A stretch of DNA of 64,000 nt from Aurelia coerulea (lineage: Eukaryota; Cnidaria; Scyphozoa; Semaeostomeae; Ulmaridae), in contig CM076948.1 of NCBI GenBank assembly GCA_039566865.1, forward strand, positions 12,969,001-13,033,000, given 5' to 3'. The translations under genes were made by a program, and so were the position numbers. The notes under the pieces are model-generated. The model saw only the letters and a list, made by a program, of their open reading frames with translations. It searched no databases and was not told the origin of the DNA. Of this stretch, positions 21,590 to 33,480 are shown piece by piece. Numbering within the stretch: the stretch's first letter is position 1; the number at the start of each line of letters is the position of its first letter.

Positions 21590-21976
21590 CGCCCTTTACT
21601 TTAGCTTAGAATGCATCTCCCATTATCATGCCTATCATTAGCGACAAGGAAACCTTGATAGCTTTGTGACAGTTCTCCTATAAATTGGAGCGCGAGGAAA
21701 ATTTTTGAAGAAAGATCCTTTACTTTGGCTTAGAATGCATCTCCCAATATTATGCTTGCCTTTAGCGACAAGGAAACCTTGATCGTTTTGTAACAGTTAT
21801 CCTATGAATCAGAGCACGAGGAAAATTTTCGAAGAAGCATCCTTTACTTTGGCTTAGAATGCATCTCCCAATATTATGCTTGCCTTTAGCGACAAGGAAA
21901 CCTTGATCGTTTTGTAACAGTTATCCTATGAATCAGAGCGCGAGGAAAATTTTTGAAGAAGCATCCTTTACTTTGG
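21590..21976. repeat. About 123-bp tandem repeat, left part
   Basis: Units begin near 'ctttactttggcttagaatg' and contain 'gcgacaaggaaaccttgat' and 'gaggaaaatttttgaagaa'. About three units are here; the array resumes at 23150-23410 after a LINE insertion. Confidence 0.85.
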
Positions 21977-23150
21977 CTTAAAATTACGTGCATATGGAAT
22001 AAGAGGCAAAACTGGGAATTGGTTTGAATCCTACTTAAATAGTAGAAAACAGTTCTGCTCTCTGAACGGTCAGCATTCTAAAGCCAGAGATGTAACCTGT
22101 GGTATTCCCCAAGGTTCTTGTTTAGGCCCTCTTCTTTTCATCATTTACTTGAATGACTTGGAAAAGTGTCTTAAATTCTCCAAGGCTAGCATTTATGCTG
22201 ACGATACCAATATAACGATTGCATCGAACGATGTAGCGAAACTAATTGAGGACGCACATCAAGAGCTTTCCAATCTCTCTGAGTGGATGAGGGTGAACAA
22301 ACTTAGCCCAAATCCCAAAAAACTGAGTTCATGGTCATAGGGCATCCACTTAAAACCAAAAATTTTAACCTGCCAGAAGTGCTTAAACTAAATAACTCTG
22401 ATATCAAAAGAGTTGAAAAGACGAAATCCCTCGGAGTAATAGTTGATGAAAAACTAAGTTGGGATGAACAGTTTAAGCGCACCAAAGGCAAACTAAGTGG
22501 AGGTCTTGCAGCTTTGAAAAAATTGAAAAATGTCGTTCCACAATCGCAATTGTGTAATGTATATTATGCGTTAGTCGAGAGTCACCTGCGTTATGCCGAT
22601 GTTCAAAAACAAAAGTAGCTGCTCTCCAACGCCTTCAAGACCGGGCGTATTCGATAATTGCAAACGCAAGAATAAAAGATGGCTGGTCGGCGTCCTGGTT
22701 AAACGTAGAAAATCTTTTCCGTTACGATAGGAATGTCATGACTTACAAGATTATGAACAGACTATGCCCTGAAAACCTCTGGGATAAATTCAAGCCAAGA
22801 TCTTTTCACTCGACCTACAATACGAGGCACTGTAAGGATATCCAGATCCCTAGATATAGGACTGAATTTGCAAAAAAGGGCTTTCATTACGCAGCTCTCA
22901 AGTCATGGAACGATACACCTGCCGAAATTCGCGAGTTACCGACACTTGATCGTTTTAAAAAACAACTTAAAACGCATCTAAAGAGCTAGACTCTCAAGCC
23001 AAACACAACTCCCTGGAAGAACAGCAAGGATTAAGTTTTATAGGGCTTTAGGTTTTTATTCATAAGGTTTCATCATTGTAAATAGATGTTATATATTTTA
23101 ATTTGCTGAAGGGTTAATTTGTGTATAAATAATATTAAATGAAAAAAAAA
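21977..23150 (+). pseudogene. LINE fragment inserted in the 123-bp repeat
   Basis: A 5'-truncated reverse transcriptase remnant. 'CGIPQGSCLGPLLFIIYLND' is readable around 22100, followed by IYADDTNIT near 22195 and then C-terminal thumb-like sequence in three pieces (22149-22340, 22331-22618, 22738-22989), joined across frameshifts. It ends in a short A-rich tail (gaaaaaaaaaaatgaa). It is the same family as the minus-strand LINE at 59567-63937, which shares SLGVIVDE and ALK(S/T)WN blocks. Confidence 0.85.
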
Positions 23151-23415
23151 AATGAATGCATCTCCCAATATTATGCTTGCCTTTAGCGACAAGGAAACCT
23201 TGATTGTATTGTAACAGTTATCCTATGAATCAGAGCACGAGGAAAATTTTTGAAGAAGCATCCTTTACTTTGGCTTAGATTGCATCTCCCAATATCATGC
23301 CTTCCATTAGTGACAAGGAAACCTTGATGGCTGCGTGACAGTTCTCCCTATAAATCGGAGCACGAGGAAAATTTTTGAAGAAACATCCTTTACTTTGGCT
23401 TAAAATACATCCCTT
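23150..23415. repeat. 123-bp tandem repeat, right part
   Basis: Two further units of the 21590 array, separated from it only by the LINE fragment. Confidence 0.85.
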
Positions 23416-23628
23416 GATTCCATATTTACCAGTGCTATAATAGAAGATTTGACCTTTCTCGGAAAATTCTTACCCAACCTATACCCAGCCATTTTCTCTT
23501 CGGTTTTAAAGGAATCCCGAGGACCATATTTTGACAAACAAAGGCTCTGGCAACCAGGACATTTTTTTATATGACCTCCCTTAGACTGTCGGAAAATGCC
23601 CCTCTTTGAATGGGAATTCGGAAAATGC

Positions 23629-23923
23629 CCCCGGGGGGTGTACTTGACTTTCTATTGTACGGGGGTGTGCACTCCAAGAAAAAAACTTTTCACCCGGCTT
23701 TAGAAATTTTCCCTCGAAATTATAGCCGGCTTTAGAAAAAATCGGCGAAAAGCATACCCTTAAAACATAAACATTGGTTAAAAACAACGAAATAACACGT
23801 TTGACAACCGGCTTTAGAAAATTTGCCCTCTTTTGATACCCGGCGTTGGAAAAAGGAGGCGAAAATGATACCCGGAAAGGAGTGCACATCCCGTCAGTAA
23901 AATATACTAAGTAGCCCCCCCGG
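23629..23923. mobile_element. 295-bp hAT-like MITE of the CCCGGGGG family
   Basis: Ends CCCCGGGGGGTGTACTT and, in reverse complement, CCGGGGGGGCTACTT, with the 8-bp direct repeat gaaaatgc on both sides (23621-23628 and 23924-23931). The interior repeats 'accggctttagaaaatt'-like words. The end sequence resembles that of 52452-52945 and, more loosely, 45073-45509. Confidence 0.72.
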
Positions 23924-24326
23924 GAAAATGCCCTTCAACTCTACGAACGCACGAAATAAATCTGTAAGATCCCAAATTCAGCAAAAAGCCGAACGGATCT
24001 CAAGTTTCCGAAATTTTCCGAAATTTTCCGAAATCTTCCGAAATTCCGACGGTAGGCGGGGGGGCACGTGCCCCCTGCCCCCCCCACCCACGACGCTTCT
24101 GTGAAGACTGTCAATGGAAACATTTAATTAAAGCTGCAAATTACAAAAGTTTGTTTGCATTTTCAATCCAGGTAGGATGGTTTATCGACTTCAAAAAATT
24201 GCCTTACATCTCTTATAAGCTGTTTCTTATGAAAAAAGCAAGTGTAAGTCAAGATCTGCAATTCTATTCTAAATTAAGATTATCTTACAGGTTTTTCGGA
24301 CCATTCGGACAGAATTTGAAATAATA

Positions 24327-24704
24327 CACGTATTTTTTCTTATAAGAAACTGCGTATAAGAAACTCAACTCTCAGATCGCCAAAAATTAAAAAATCCAGT
24401 ACTGGGAAAATATAAGCTAAGAAACTATCTATTTTGATAAAGGAAATCCTCGACATGTTTTTACTTTACTTTCACTTGTTTCCTGTATTATATTACTCGT
24501 AAGGTACTTGAGTAATGTCTAAACATTGGAAAGGCTTAAAAAACCTTGTTTTGAAATGTTCATGAGGGCACATGTAGTGAATATGAAGATTGTTATGGAA
24601 CCTCTAAGAAACTCGTAAGAAACTCTTGAGTACTCAAAATCTGATAATTTTAAGAAACTTCCAGTACTGGCCCAAATTCTTAGTTTCTTATAAAAAAATA
24701 CGTG
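24327..24704. mobile_element. TA-flanked MITE, copy A
   Basis: Termini CACGTATTtttTctTATAAGAAACT and the inverse ending agtttcttata...aatacgtg, with TA on both sides. Two further copies of the same length (377 bp) are at 46313-46689 and 48241-48617. The TA target fits the Tc1/mariner group. Degraded relatives full of taagaaact words lie at 24960-25190 and 54790-55060. Confidence 0.8.
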
Positions 24705-25845
24705 TAGCCCATGTCACTTTTACTGAGTGGTATGAATGATTCTGTCATAGCCTTTGCTGCGATGAGAATCTTAATTAAAACCCTTTCTGTCTTTATGCGC
24801 TCTGCAGATATTGAAGGAAATAATTGACATGTTAGCACAAAACATAAATCTTTAACAAACGAAAGACTGTTCGTCAACAAAGCAACGTAAAAGTTATGAT
24901 ACATATACTGTATTCGTAATGCCCTTTGTGCAAAGTGAAATATTTTCAAGCACACATTTTTAATAAGAAACTATAGAAACTCGACTCTTCGATAACAATA
25001 ATGAACAAACTTCAATACTCGGCCAAATTATTCAAGAAACTCTTTACCTTTTATCAAGGAAATCCATGGCATTTCTCTTTTATTTTCACTCATTTTTTGC
25101 AGACATTTTTTTTAAGAAACTAAGAATTCGGGCCAGCACTGAAAGTTTCTGGTCAGATTTTCAATGGTCAGAGTTTTTTACGAGTTTCTTAAAGCTCCAT
25201 TAACAGTCTTCATGCTCACTACTTGTGCCCTCAAAGGAAGGTTTTTTGAAGTCTTTGCAACATTTAGACATTTACAGAAGCTCAAGTACCTTTAAGTAAG
25301 AATGCGTGTGTTGTAAATTGAGGAATTGGCGGGGGAATTGGGTAGATCAACCATCTATTCGCAAACCTGATACAAAGAAAATACAGCGAAAAAGATGAAA
25401 CCACGCAGATTCTCCAAGGAATTCTTAAAAAGCCCAATTCAGTATGAATCTTGATTTTGGGATCTAGAATTAGTGTGAATCTTGATTTCGGGATCTTGAA
25501 TTAGTGTGAATCTTGAATTCCGGATCTAGAATTAGTGTGAATCTTGAATTCCGGATCTAGAATTAGTGTGAATCTTGAATTCCGGATCTAGAATTAGTGT
25601 GAATCTTGAATTCCGGATCTAGAATTAGTGTGAATCTTGAATTCCGGATCTTGAATCTTGAATCTTGGATCTTGAATCTTGGATCTTGAATCTTGAATTA
25701 GTGACTCCCGAATCAGAATGAGACATAAGTTTCAAAGAGTTTATGTCCCTGATATACCTCAGAGACGGTCCTTGAAGATATTGTTAATATTATGGGAGCA
25801 AAGAAGTATATTTCTTTGCAAATGAAGGTGTTGAAGAAGTTGAAG

Positions 25846-26095
25846 GTGTTGTGGCGCAGTGGTGTAATCCTCTGACTTTGCAGCCATAACACTCAGGCAG
25901 CGTGGGTTCGATACCCGGTAGGACCCCATCACTTGAGCGTCATGACAAGGGGTCGCGGACTCGATTAGGTCTGCTCTATTTCTGCGATCCCAGCGCTTGG
26001 CGCTGAAAAACGCAACTTCCCCTTCACCAATGAGAAGCATGCACAATGAAGGAGGTGGACACAAAGGAATTGCGATCTACTGGAACATTGAGAGC
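25846..26095 (+). mobile_element. tRNA-derived SINE
   Basis: tggcgcagtgg (25851-25861) matches an RNA polymerase III A box and ggttcgatacc (25907-25917) a B box, spaced as in a tRNA. The segment 5' of the boxes can be read as a tRNA-like head. Beyond lies about 170 bp of unrelated body. A functional tRNA is unlikely because the anticodon-arm region cannot be folded convincingly. The minus-strand open frame over it is a shadow. Confidence 0.7.
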
Positions 26096-26976
26096 TTTTG
26101 AACCTAAGTTCCCATTATTGTGACTTTACAGTCTTTGCAAAGTAGGTCGATGGAGCACAAAATTCAAGCCTATGTATTTCCTTAACCTTCATGGCATTCC
26201 AAGTGTCCCAGTAGCAAGTCTACTTCTTGTTAGTGCCGATTTCAAGTGAACAGGAAGCCTATCTGTAACGTAATGATATTTCCAACGTAAATGAGTACCT
26301 GGCTTTCCTCTAGGCCAGACCTCACCAAAAGTTTTTTGTGCCTGTGAGCACAAAATTGCAACAAAAATGTGCCTGCAAAATTTTTTCAACGTATATCATC
26401 TAGGATTTAAATTCTTTCAATGCATCACATCAAGCTCATCAAGCAAACTTTGATAAAGTGAGGGAAATTTTGGTCGTAAAAGTTGGATGGTGCCTTATGC
26501 AATAGATCTTTGTCATAGACAATATAGACCAGACGGTGGTTGAGGTAGGTGCCACTTCAAGGGGGAGAAATTTATATCACTATTTTCAGGTACCTACTCA
26601 CGTGAGTATAAGGAAAAGTGACGGTGAACGGGGATCTGCTGGGGTTTGAGGGGTAAAACGGGGGTTCAAATAGTACCACTTTGACCAGAAGCCTCTGCGG
26701 AGGAGAACTAGAATTATCAGCTTTGCCAGGAAGAGAAATGCTTTCTTTCCTCGACTATGAATGAAATGGCATTGCCATTGAGTTGATAATGTTGATTATT
26801 GATTTCAATACCAAAATGATTATTGGCACGTGACCAAAACTCACCCTTTACCTTATATGGCAAATATCAGTAAACTTGAAGTTTCAAGCTTCTTAACGTT
26901 GCAAACTGAATGCAAACAGCATCTTATAGTTGTCTGTGACCCGCAACAGTTTTTAAAACAGTATATGAGGGAAATA

Positions 26977-27186
26977 CCGGGTGTCCCAAAATGACGTATT
27001 ATCGTTTGATTGCTTATATGTCCATAACCGATGAACCGATTTTCAAAACTGGTAAAACCACAACCAACATCTCAACATCCAATTTGGCCTTTAGGCAATC
27101 AAATAAAACAAAGTTTTTGAAAATCCGTGCATTGGTTATGGACATACAAACAATCAAACAATAATACATCATTTTGGGACACCCGG
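26977..27186. mobile_element. 210-bp mariner-type MITE
   Basis: Near-perfect inverted repeat: starts ccgggtgtcccaaaatga and ends tcattttgggacacccgg, flanked by TA (26975-26976 and 27187-27188). The right arm of the palindrome has the uninterrupted site (complement of 30594-30616), confirming insertion at TA. Confidence 0.92.
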
Positions 27187-27291
27187 TATATACCTATAAT
27201 ATTAAGATAGGAACTCAGTAGATGCAAAGGGCTCTGAAAATATGAACAACATCGAAATGGATGGCATATTTCATGCTATCAATCGGATTGC

Positions 27292-29025
27292 CAGGGGTGG
27301 AAAATATTTTTCTCTTTCTGGGACCGCAGTTAGAAAATGAAGAATTTTCTGTGCACCACACAAGAAGTAGATAAAACTGCTTGTTAAAAAATATCCACTT
27401 GAATTCAAAGCAGGAACAGTATGGTTTAGATATGAATTGTTCAATGTGAATCCCGATGTGAATAGACCATAATGTGGTTCAAGAGGAATCAATTTACAGT
27501 ATGCAAGTTTATCATACAATATGCCTCCTACCTCAAAATAGCTAAAAGCTGTTTGTACAAAATTTGCTAGATAGAACAAATAATACAAAAGCTATGCTAA
27601 GAGAAGACTGAAAATTAAAATGAAAAAGAACGCAGATATATACTAATGGACTTCGTTACATTTGGGAGCATCAATTAATCCCAGATCGAACTATAGACTG
27701 GAAAAACAACTTAAATACGGTAATCATACGTTTAAGAGACGGCTACATTCACACAACGCTGTCAAACATAAGAAATCAACCAAAACTAAGAACATACTGT
27801 TTGATAAAAAACGATTTCCTCATGGAACATTATTTACTTAACATAAGAAACATAAAGACGAGGGTCGCTGTAAGTAAGTTTAGACTCTCTGACCACCGAC
27901 TAGCAATAGAAACTGGAAGATACATAAGACCTAAAGTTGATCCAAAAGACCGTATCTGCCCAGTGTGCAAAGTAACCCAAGATGAAATTCATTGTCTTGT
28001 AACATGTCAGATCAATGGGACAAGTCGCGATGTCCTTTTTGACGAGATCATAAAATCAAAACCCAGCTTCATGTTTATGCACTCTAAAGACAAGTTTGTA
28101 TATTTGATGCAAAACAGATCAGAATTAAGTACTCAAATATATAAGTTTATCGAATCGAGCTTGCTCGCCAGCTATGATCATATAAATAAGACACATACCG
28201 ATCCAGCTTGAAGCTTCAACTACTTTTGTTTGTAATCTGTTATGTTTAGTTATTATCTCGTCTAGCTGTTGAACTATATAACCGTAGTGTTATGGTAGGC
28301 TATTTGAGATTTAGATTGAAATTGAAATTGATATACTAAAGGAAGCTTGAACATTGATTATGCAGTTTTAGATCAAAAGTGAGAAAATTGTGTTGATAAC
28401 ATTCAAAAATATGTGAAAGTTTCTTTCAGAAAGTTATGCATTAAGCTTAAGCTAAGCCTTTATTTAGGAATAAGATCTAAACAAGCTTTGTTACATTTAT
28501 CTTCCAGACTGGTTTACCAAATAAAACGCATTTATTTTGTCATTTTAAACCTCTGTTTCAACCTGTTTACAACTAATTCAATGCATATGGAACAAATTTG
28601 CTGCAACAATTTGTAAGATTCTCTGGGCATAAGGAACAGGGCATGCACATTGTCATGACAAAAATTCCCAAGAATTACTGAGAATTTTCAAGAATTCTTC
28701 ATATTTTGATGAGAAATCTGGAGAGGTATGAAAGATTGCCTAATGATATCCTTGCAGAAGAATTCTTAAGAAACTAACAGTTTTCTCAAGAATTCTTAAG
28801 AATTCTCAGGCACGAAAACAGGGTGCTACTGGCTGTACTGTACCTGCTTTGATTAATTTATTATGCACTGATTTACTTTGTCTAATTTTTTCTCGTTGTT
28901 AATTCTTTCTTTTCAGAATTTTAGTATTGAGATTTCAATTGAGATTTCAGGATCTTTTTCTTTCTGGGAGCCAAAATATTTTCTGGGACCAATGGTCCCG
29001 TGGTCCGATACTTTTTCCACCCCTG
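27292..29025. mobile_element. hAT-like element, 1.73 kb
   Basis: Ends CAGGGGTGGAAAA and TTTTTCCACCCCTG with the perfect 8-bp TSD cggattgc (27284-27291 and 29026-29033). The right arm of the enclosing palindrome retains a single cggattgc at the matching place (complement, near 30505). No hAT transposase is visible; the interior includes a LINE fragment. Confidence 0.92.
27630..28335 (+). pseudogene. LINE C-terminal fragment with CxxC-H-C motif
   Basis: Open frame 27801-28211 (about 136 residues) reads ...KTRVAVSKFRLSDHRLAIET... and ends with ICPVCKVTQDEIHCLVTC, a Cys-x2-Cys-x8-His-x-(3-4)-Cys knuckle found at the C-terminus of some animal LINE polyproteins. The sequence upstream (27640-27800) continues coding-like in other frames. 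A 3' tail of 'gaaattgaaattg' type ends the copy near 28335. No reverse transcriptase core is left. Confidence 0.6.
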
Positions 29026-29143
29026 CGGATTGCGGTAACTACAGGAAGATCAATTCTTCCAAACAGCAGAGAATATTTCCCCCAAATAAGAAGACTTTTC
29101 TTGGTACCAAACGCTGTTGTTTTCAACTGACTTGCCCCCTCAG

Positions 29144-29374
29144 TTATCGAATCACTAGAAAATTATACCTAATCATCCACTTCAGTATCTTCTCGTCACT
29201 CTCTTCATCATCATCAAGGACCAATTCGTTATCCGTTTGCACTAGAGCTTCCTCCATTTCATTTGGGAACATCTTTTCAGTCAGCTTCATCTCCAATGTA
29301 GCGTCCCAGCCTTGTTGGCGAAGATCTGGCCATTCGATCAATGGCTGGTCCGCTTGGAGTATTGGATCAGCCAC
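29144..29374 (-). CDS. Unrecognised short frame in palindrome arm
   Basis: 76 codons beginning MADPILQADQPLIEWPDLRQ and ending DEKILKWMIRYNFLVIR; acidic, with an EESDE run. Its mirror copy in the other arm, 30149-30391, keeps the frame with about nine in ten residues the same. Conservation between arms may only reflect recent palindrome formation. It may be the N-terminal part of a lost transposon protein. Confidence 0.35.
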   Translation of the reverse strand: MADPILQADQPLIEWPDLRQQGWDATLEMKLTEKMFPNEMEEALVQTDNELVLDDDEESDEKILKWMIRYNFLVIR

Positions 29375-30148
29375 TGAACATTAATTCGATCAGCCATCCC
29401 TTGTTTTCTCCATCAATTGGAGAGGAGTAAAACAACTGCGCAAAGAAGCATACAAAGACTTTTAAGTAAGACCGCATTGAGAAAAGGTGAAGTTGACTGA
29501 CACAGCCCCCCCCCCTCATCTAAAAATAATTCAAAGCTATTCAAAATACACACCGGAAAGTAGCTAACAGTCAAGTCAAGCACCTAGGCTAAATGCATTG
29601 GAGCAAACAGATACCAGCGATTTAAAGAGCAACATCACATGAAAGTTTGGCGAGAATCTTTTGCCCTTTTGTTGCAATCTTTAGGCAAACGGGGCACAAT
29701 TTTTTTGGGACACCCTGTAGAAGTTCCTAAAATCACTACCAAGAAGGTATAATCGAGTTGATATCATTTCAGATACTTACAAGATAATTTGATCAAATTA
29801 GGTGAAACAAGCAAGAGCGGATGCTAAGTACCTCAAAATTTCACTGATTCCTTGATGAACGGAGAAAACGAGCGGGGGTTGTTGAATTAATGCTGGAAAC
29901 AGTTGAAAAAATTGTTTCAAAATAATGAATGTTCTACGCTGCACAGAATTATAGTTTAATGGAGAACCATTGCTCAAAGTTGACGTCATCATCTTCTGAA
30001 AGGAAGGATTCACCGTTGAGTAACCAAAAAGAAGTAAATATCAAAATAGCTATGCTCTGGAAACGTGCACTTGAAGCGGCATCCATCGGAGTAATGGACA
30101 TATCCTTGCTGCCATCATGACACTCATCTTGGAGACTGCACATCTTGC

Positions 30149-30391
30149 ATGCTAAATGTTGTAACAAGAATATGGATCCAAACGGACGAGTCATTGATCG
30201 AATGGGCAGATCTTCGCCAACAAGGCTGGGACGCTACATTGGAGATGAAGTTGATTGAAAAGATGTTCCGAAATGAAATGGAGGAAGCTCTAGTGCAAAC
30301 GGATAACAAATTGGTCCTTGATGACGAAGAAGAGAGTGACGAGAAGATACTGAAGTGGATGATTAGGTATAATTTTCTAGTGATTCAATAA
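30149..30391 (+). CDS. Mirror copy of the short palindrome frame
   Basis: Shares SLIEWADLRQQGWDATLEMK and the acidic EEESDEKILKWM end with 29144-29374. Several of the differences are amino-acid changing, and there is no stop or frameshift between the copies. Confidence 0.35.
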   Translation: MLNVVTRIWIQTDESLIEWADLRQQGWDATLEMKLIEKMFRNEMEEALVQTDNKLVLDDEEESDEKILKWMIRYNFLVIQ

Positions 30392-31051
30392 CTGAGGGGG
30401 CAGTCAGTTGAAACCAACAGCGTTTGGTACCAAGAAAAGTCTTCTTATTTGGGGGAAATATTCTCTGCTGTTTGGAAGAATTGATTTTCCTGTAGTTACC
30501 GCAATCCGATTGACAGCATGAAATATGCCATCCATTTCGATGTTGTTTATATTTTCAGAGCCATTTGCATCTACAGAGTTCCTATCTTAATATTATAGGG
30601 ACATATTTCCCTCATATACTGTTTTAAATACTGTTGCGGGTCACAGACAACTATAAGATGCTGTTTGCGTCCAGTTTGCAACGTAAAGAAGCTTGAAACT
30701 TCAAGTTTACTGATATGTGCCATATAAGGTGAAGGGTGAGTTTTGGTCACGTGACAATAATCATTTTGGTATTGAAATCAATAATCAACATTATCAACTC
30801 ATTGGCAATGCCATTTCTAGTCGAGAAAAGAAAGCATTTCTCTTCCTGGCAAAGCTGATAATTCTAGTTCTCCTCCGCAGAGGCTTCTGGTCAAAGTGAT
30901 ACTATTTGAACCCCCGTTTTTACCCCTCAAACCCCAGCAGATCCCCGTTCACCGTCACTTTTCCTTATACTCACGTGAGTAGGTACCTGAAAATAGTGAT
31001 ATAAATTTCTCCGCATTGAAGTGGCACCTACCTCAACCACCGCCTGGTCTA

Positions 31052-32095
31052 ATATATATGAAACTTTGGCTTTGTTTAGGAATACTCCCATTTCAACAAT
31101 TGACATCATATACAGTTGTTTCTTTGCTTTAAAACAATGAAACTCATCTGGTACTGGACTTGCCTAAGTCATCTTGTAAGGAAGAAAGAGTCTCTTTCTT
31201 CCTTACAAGACGACTTGGGCAAGTCCAGTCTGGTACACAATGGAGGTTTCCTTCAAATCACAAATTTTTCCAATAATTATGGCTTGATTACAGAGTTGAA
31301 TTTGAATCGGATCTATTTGTGACTTTTTCATTCGCTCTGAAACTTTGAATGCAGTAAAGCCCTTCACTTTATCAAAATGACATTCCAAATGCCAATTAGT
31401 TTTATTCCCTGTCCTCGATTCCTTCCAATATTACTTCATATTGTTATTAATGACGCTATCCGCATGTTCAATATTTGGGCCGTTAACTGCAATATGCTTT
31501 CCTTCCAATATTACTTCATACTGTTATCAATTTCAGTATCCGTATGTTCAATATTTGGGCCATTAACTACGATATGCTTCTCTACACGTCTCAAAAACTC
31601 GAGGAAATTATCGTTACTAGTGACGGGTCTAACTGATAGGTCATTTAACTATAGACAAATCTAACTGGATGTGAGATGTTGAAAGATTAGATTGATGTCC
31701 AAATCAGTTATAGTTTCATTATTCTTAACCTTTCAAATCATTTTAATGCAACATCTTGTTGCTCAATTCCTACCAATTGATTGTTACAAACTTTAGAAAA
31801 GATTATTTTTCCATTTGTCGAAAAATTTACCAAGTTCTTTTAATAAATGTGCCTGCAGGTATTTGCTGGATTTAAAAGTGTACCTGCGAGTGGCGCTCGC
31901 ACGCTCGCGCACTTTAGCGATTTCTGCTCTAGGCGACAAATATAGTACGTCCACGTGAAAAATGCTGACAAAAGTTTGTCGCAAGAAAGTAGGATTGTTT
32001 CGAACTACATCTCATTTTCAGTTCATTTCTTTAAACAGGGTATGAGGGTAATGTTGTCACTTATATACATAAATTGTTTTCCAATTTGCTCTGTA
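31052..32095. other. Unassigned sequence with two small repeats
   Basis: Holds a hairpin at 31149-31236 (about 40-bp arms around aaagagtctcttt, containing tggacttgcc) and an 80-bp tandem pair at 31421-31580 starting ccttccaatattacttcata. No gene recognised. Confidence 0.6.
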
Positions 32096-32099
32096 GAAA

Positions 32100-33480
32100 T
32101 AGAAATAGCAAACTAAAAGTAGTTTAAAAATGATAGAACGATTGGCAGGAATCAAAAGTGGTTCCTTCATGCTCTAAAGTTTTGAAGACAGGATTTAAAT
32201 TGTTTGAAGGTTTTCGTTGATCTTGATTTTGCGTCAAGGCCATTCTATAATTTCGCCCCTCTGAAACAAATGCATTTTTGGCCACATGTCGTTGGTAGAT
32301 ACAGGATACAAGATCGGTTTTGGTGTTCCGAAGTTCCCTAGTACTGGTTTCTAACAAACTGTCGAACAGGAATGCAAGATATGAGGGAGCTCATCATTTG
32401 TATACTTGTATACCATTTTAAATGTTTCCGTTACAATCAAATCATTCACTGTCTGCCAGCCTAGTTACTTTATAATGGGACAAGCAGAAGCGCTGTAAGG
32501 GCTATTGGTTACGTTACGATTCTAGCCCCATGATTTTGTAGTTTTTTCAGTTTGTCTCTTGCCGTGATTCCGCATGCCCCCATACTGGGCAACAATATTG
32601 AAAATATTGCTCTACCAGACTTTTATACATTGTTTGCACTGACTTTATTGGGAGGTATTGTTTGGAATAGCGCAGCATTTGTAACGCCTTTAAGATCTCT
32701 TTAGTCATATTTGTTTTCTGTACGCCCCAGCTCGATTGTTGGCCAACGTATACCTCATGGTATTTAGTGTTCTTGATCGTTAAAATTGTCTCCCTTCCTA
32801 TTACAAGAGATGGCTTCACTGTCATAGTTTGCTTAAGATGTTTCAATTTTTGGCCCGCTAACTATTACGCTTTGGGCTTTGGCAACATTTAGTGACAGCA
32901 AGCGACGTTTTTGAGACTGTTAAGGTCCTCATTAGCACGTTCATTGATTATAGGGATGGAGCTGGCTGAAAATGATATGCTAATGTCGTCAGCGTACATG
33001 TTAACTCGTTGCTGTTTCACTGACAAATGAAGGTAATTTATGTATCAGATGAAAAGAAGAGGCCCTTGGCAGGACCCCTGGGACCCTTAAGGAACACGAC
33101 ATGTAACTTTTTCAAATTTGAAGAGCTTTCCATTTACCTTACAGCATAGCATCCTTTTCAACAGGTAGGAATGAAACAAGCTTAGTTCTTTATTTCTCGT
33201 CCCACAGAGTTCCATCTTCCTCAGTAAAATATTATGATTTACGGTGTCACAGGCTTTCTTAGGTCGATGCATGTTACTGGTGAATGTTGTCCTCTGTCAA
33301 TGTTTAAGTACGAGTCATTAGTGCATTTTAACAAACATGCAAGGACCGAATGTAGCTTTCTGAAATGTGATTGCTGCAAAAAACGCATTTCATTTGAAAG
33401 TATGTAATTGTACAACTGCTCGCAGACAAGTTTTTCAAACAGCCGAGATAAAACTCTAGTGACTCTTAAAATTACATTTA
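32100..33480 (-). pseudogene. Degenerate LINE, minus strand
   Basis: Pieces of a reverse transcriptase read on the minus strand: KKACDTVNHNILLRKM (33087-33272), CKVNGKLF..CRVP, then 32547-32846 with SLVEQYFQYCCPVWG, and 32124-32357 starting TSTRELRNTKTDL. All are in different frames with stops, so the copy is old and dead. Confidence 0.8.

Larger units (their letters stand above)
20916..25709. mobile_element. 4.8 kb foldback element with 9-bp TSD (Mutator-like)
   Basis: Ends are inverted repeats starting GGGA(A/G)TCACTAATTCAAG, flanked by the 9-bp direct repeat gaatcagaa (20907-20915 and 25710-25718). A 9-bp duplication points to the Mutator (MULE) superfamily. Next to each tip lie several copies of a 31-bp unit containing attctagatccggaattcaa, and then about 300 bp more of inverted homology (to about 21320 and from about 25195). 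The interior is filled with a 123-bp tandem repeat, a LINE fragment, a hAT-like MITE and a TA-flanked MITE. No transposase was found. Confidence 0.8.
26525..31051. mobile_element. Large palindromic element with two internal insertions in one arm
   Basis: The left arm (26525-27291 plus 29026-29390) is repeated in reverse complement at about 30140-31051. Tips are TAGACCAG(A/G)CGGTGGTTGAGG with TA or similar AT-rich flanks. The left arm carries a 210-bp MITE and a 1.7 kb hAT element. The right arm lacks both and preserves their empty sites. About 750 bp separate the arms. A related 76-80 residue frame lies in each arm (29144-29374 minus and about 30173-30391 plus). Confidence 0.85.

Noticed and set aside
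20930..25700. 31-bp repeats as a CRISPR or regulatory array
   Set aside because: They occur in inverted copies at the two ends of a TSD-flanked element, so they are transposon subterminal repeats.
25846..25925. Functional tRNA gene
   Set aside because: A and B boxes are present but I could not build a proper anticodon arm and acceptor stem; it is followed by a SINE-like body.
25759..26064. 101-residue frame on the minus strand
   Set aside because: It is antisense to the tRNA-derived SINE.
28878..29384. 168-residue plus-strand frame
   Set aside because: It crosses the right end and target duplication of the hAT-like element into the palindrome arm, so it is not a real unit.
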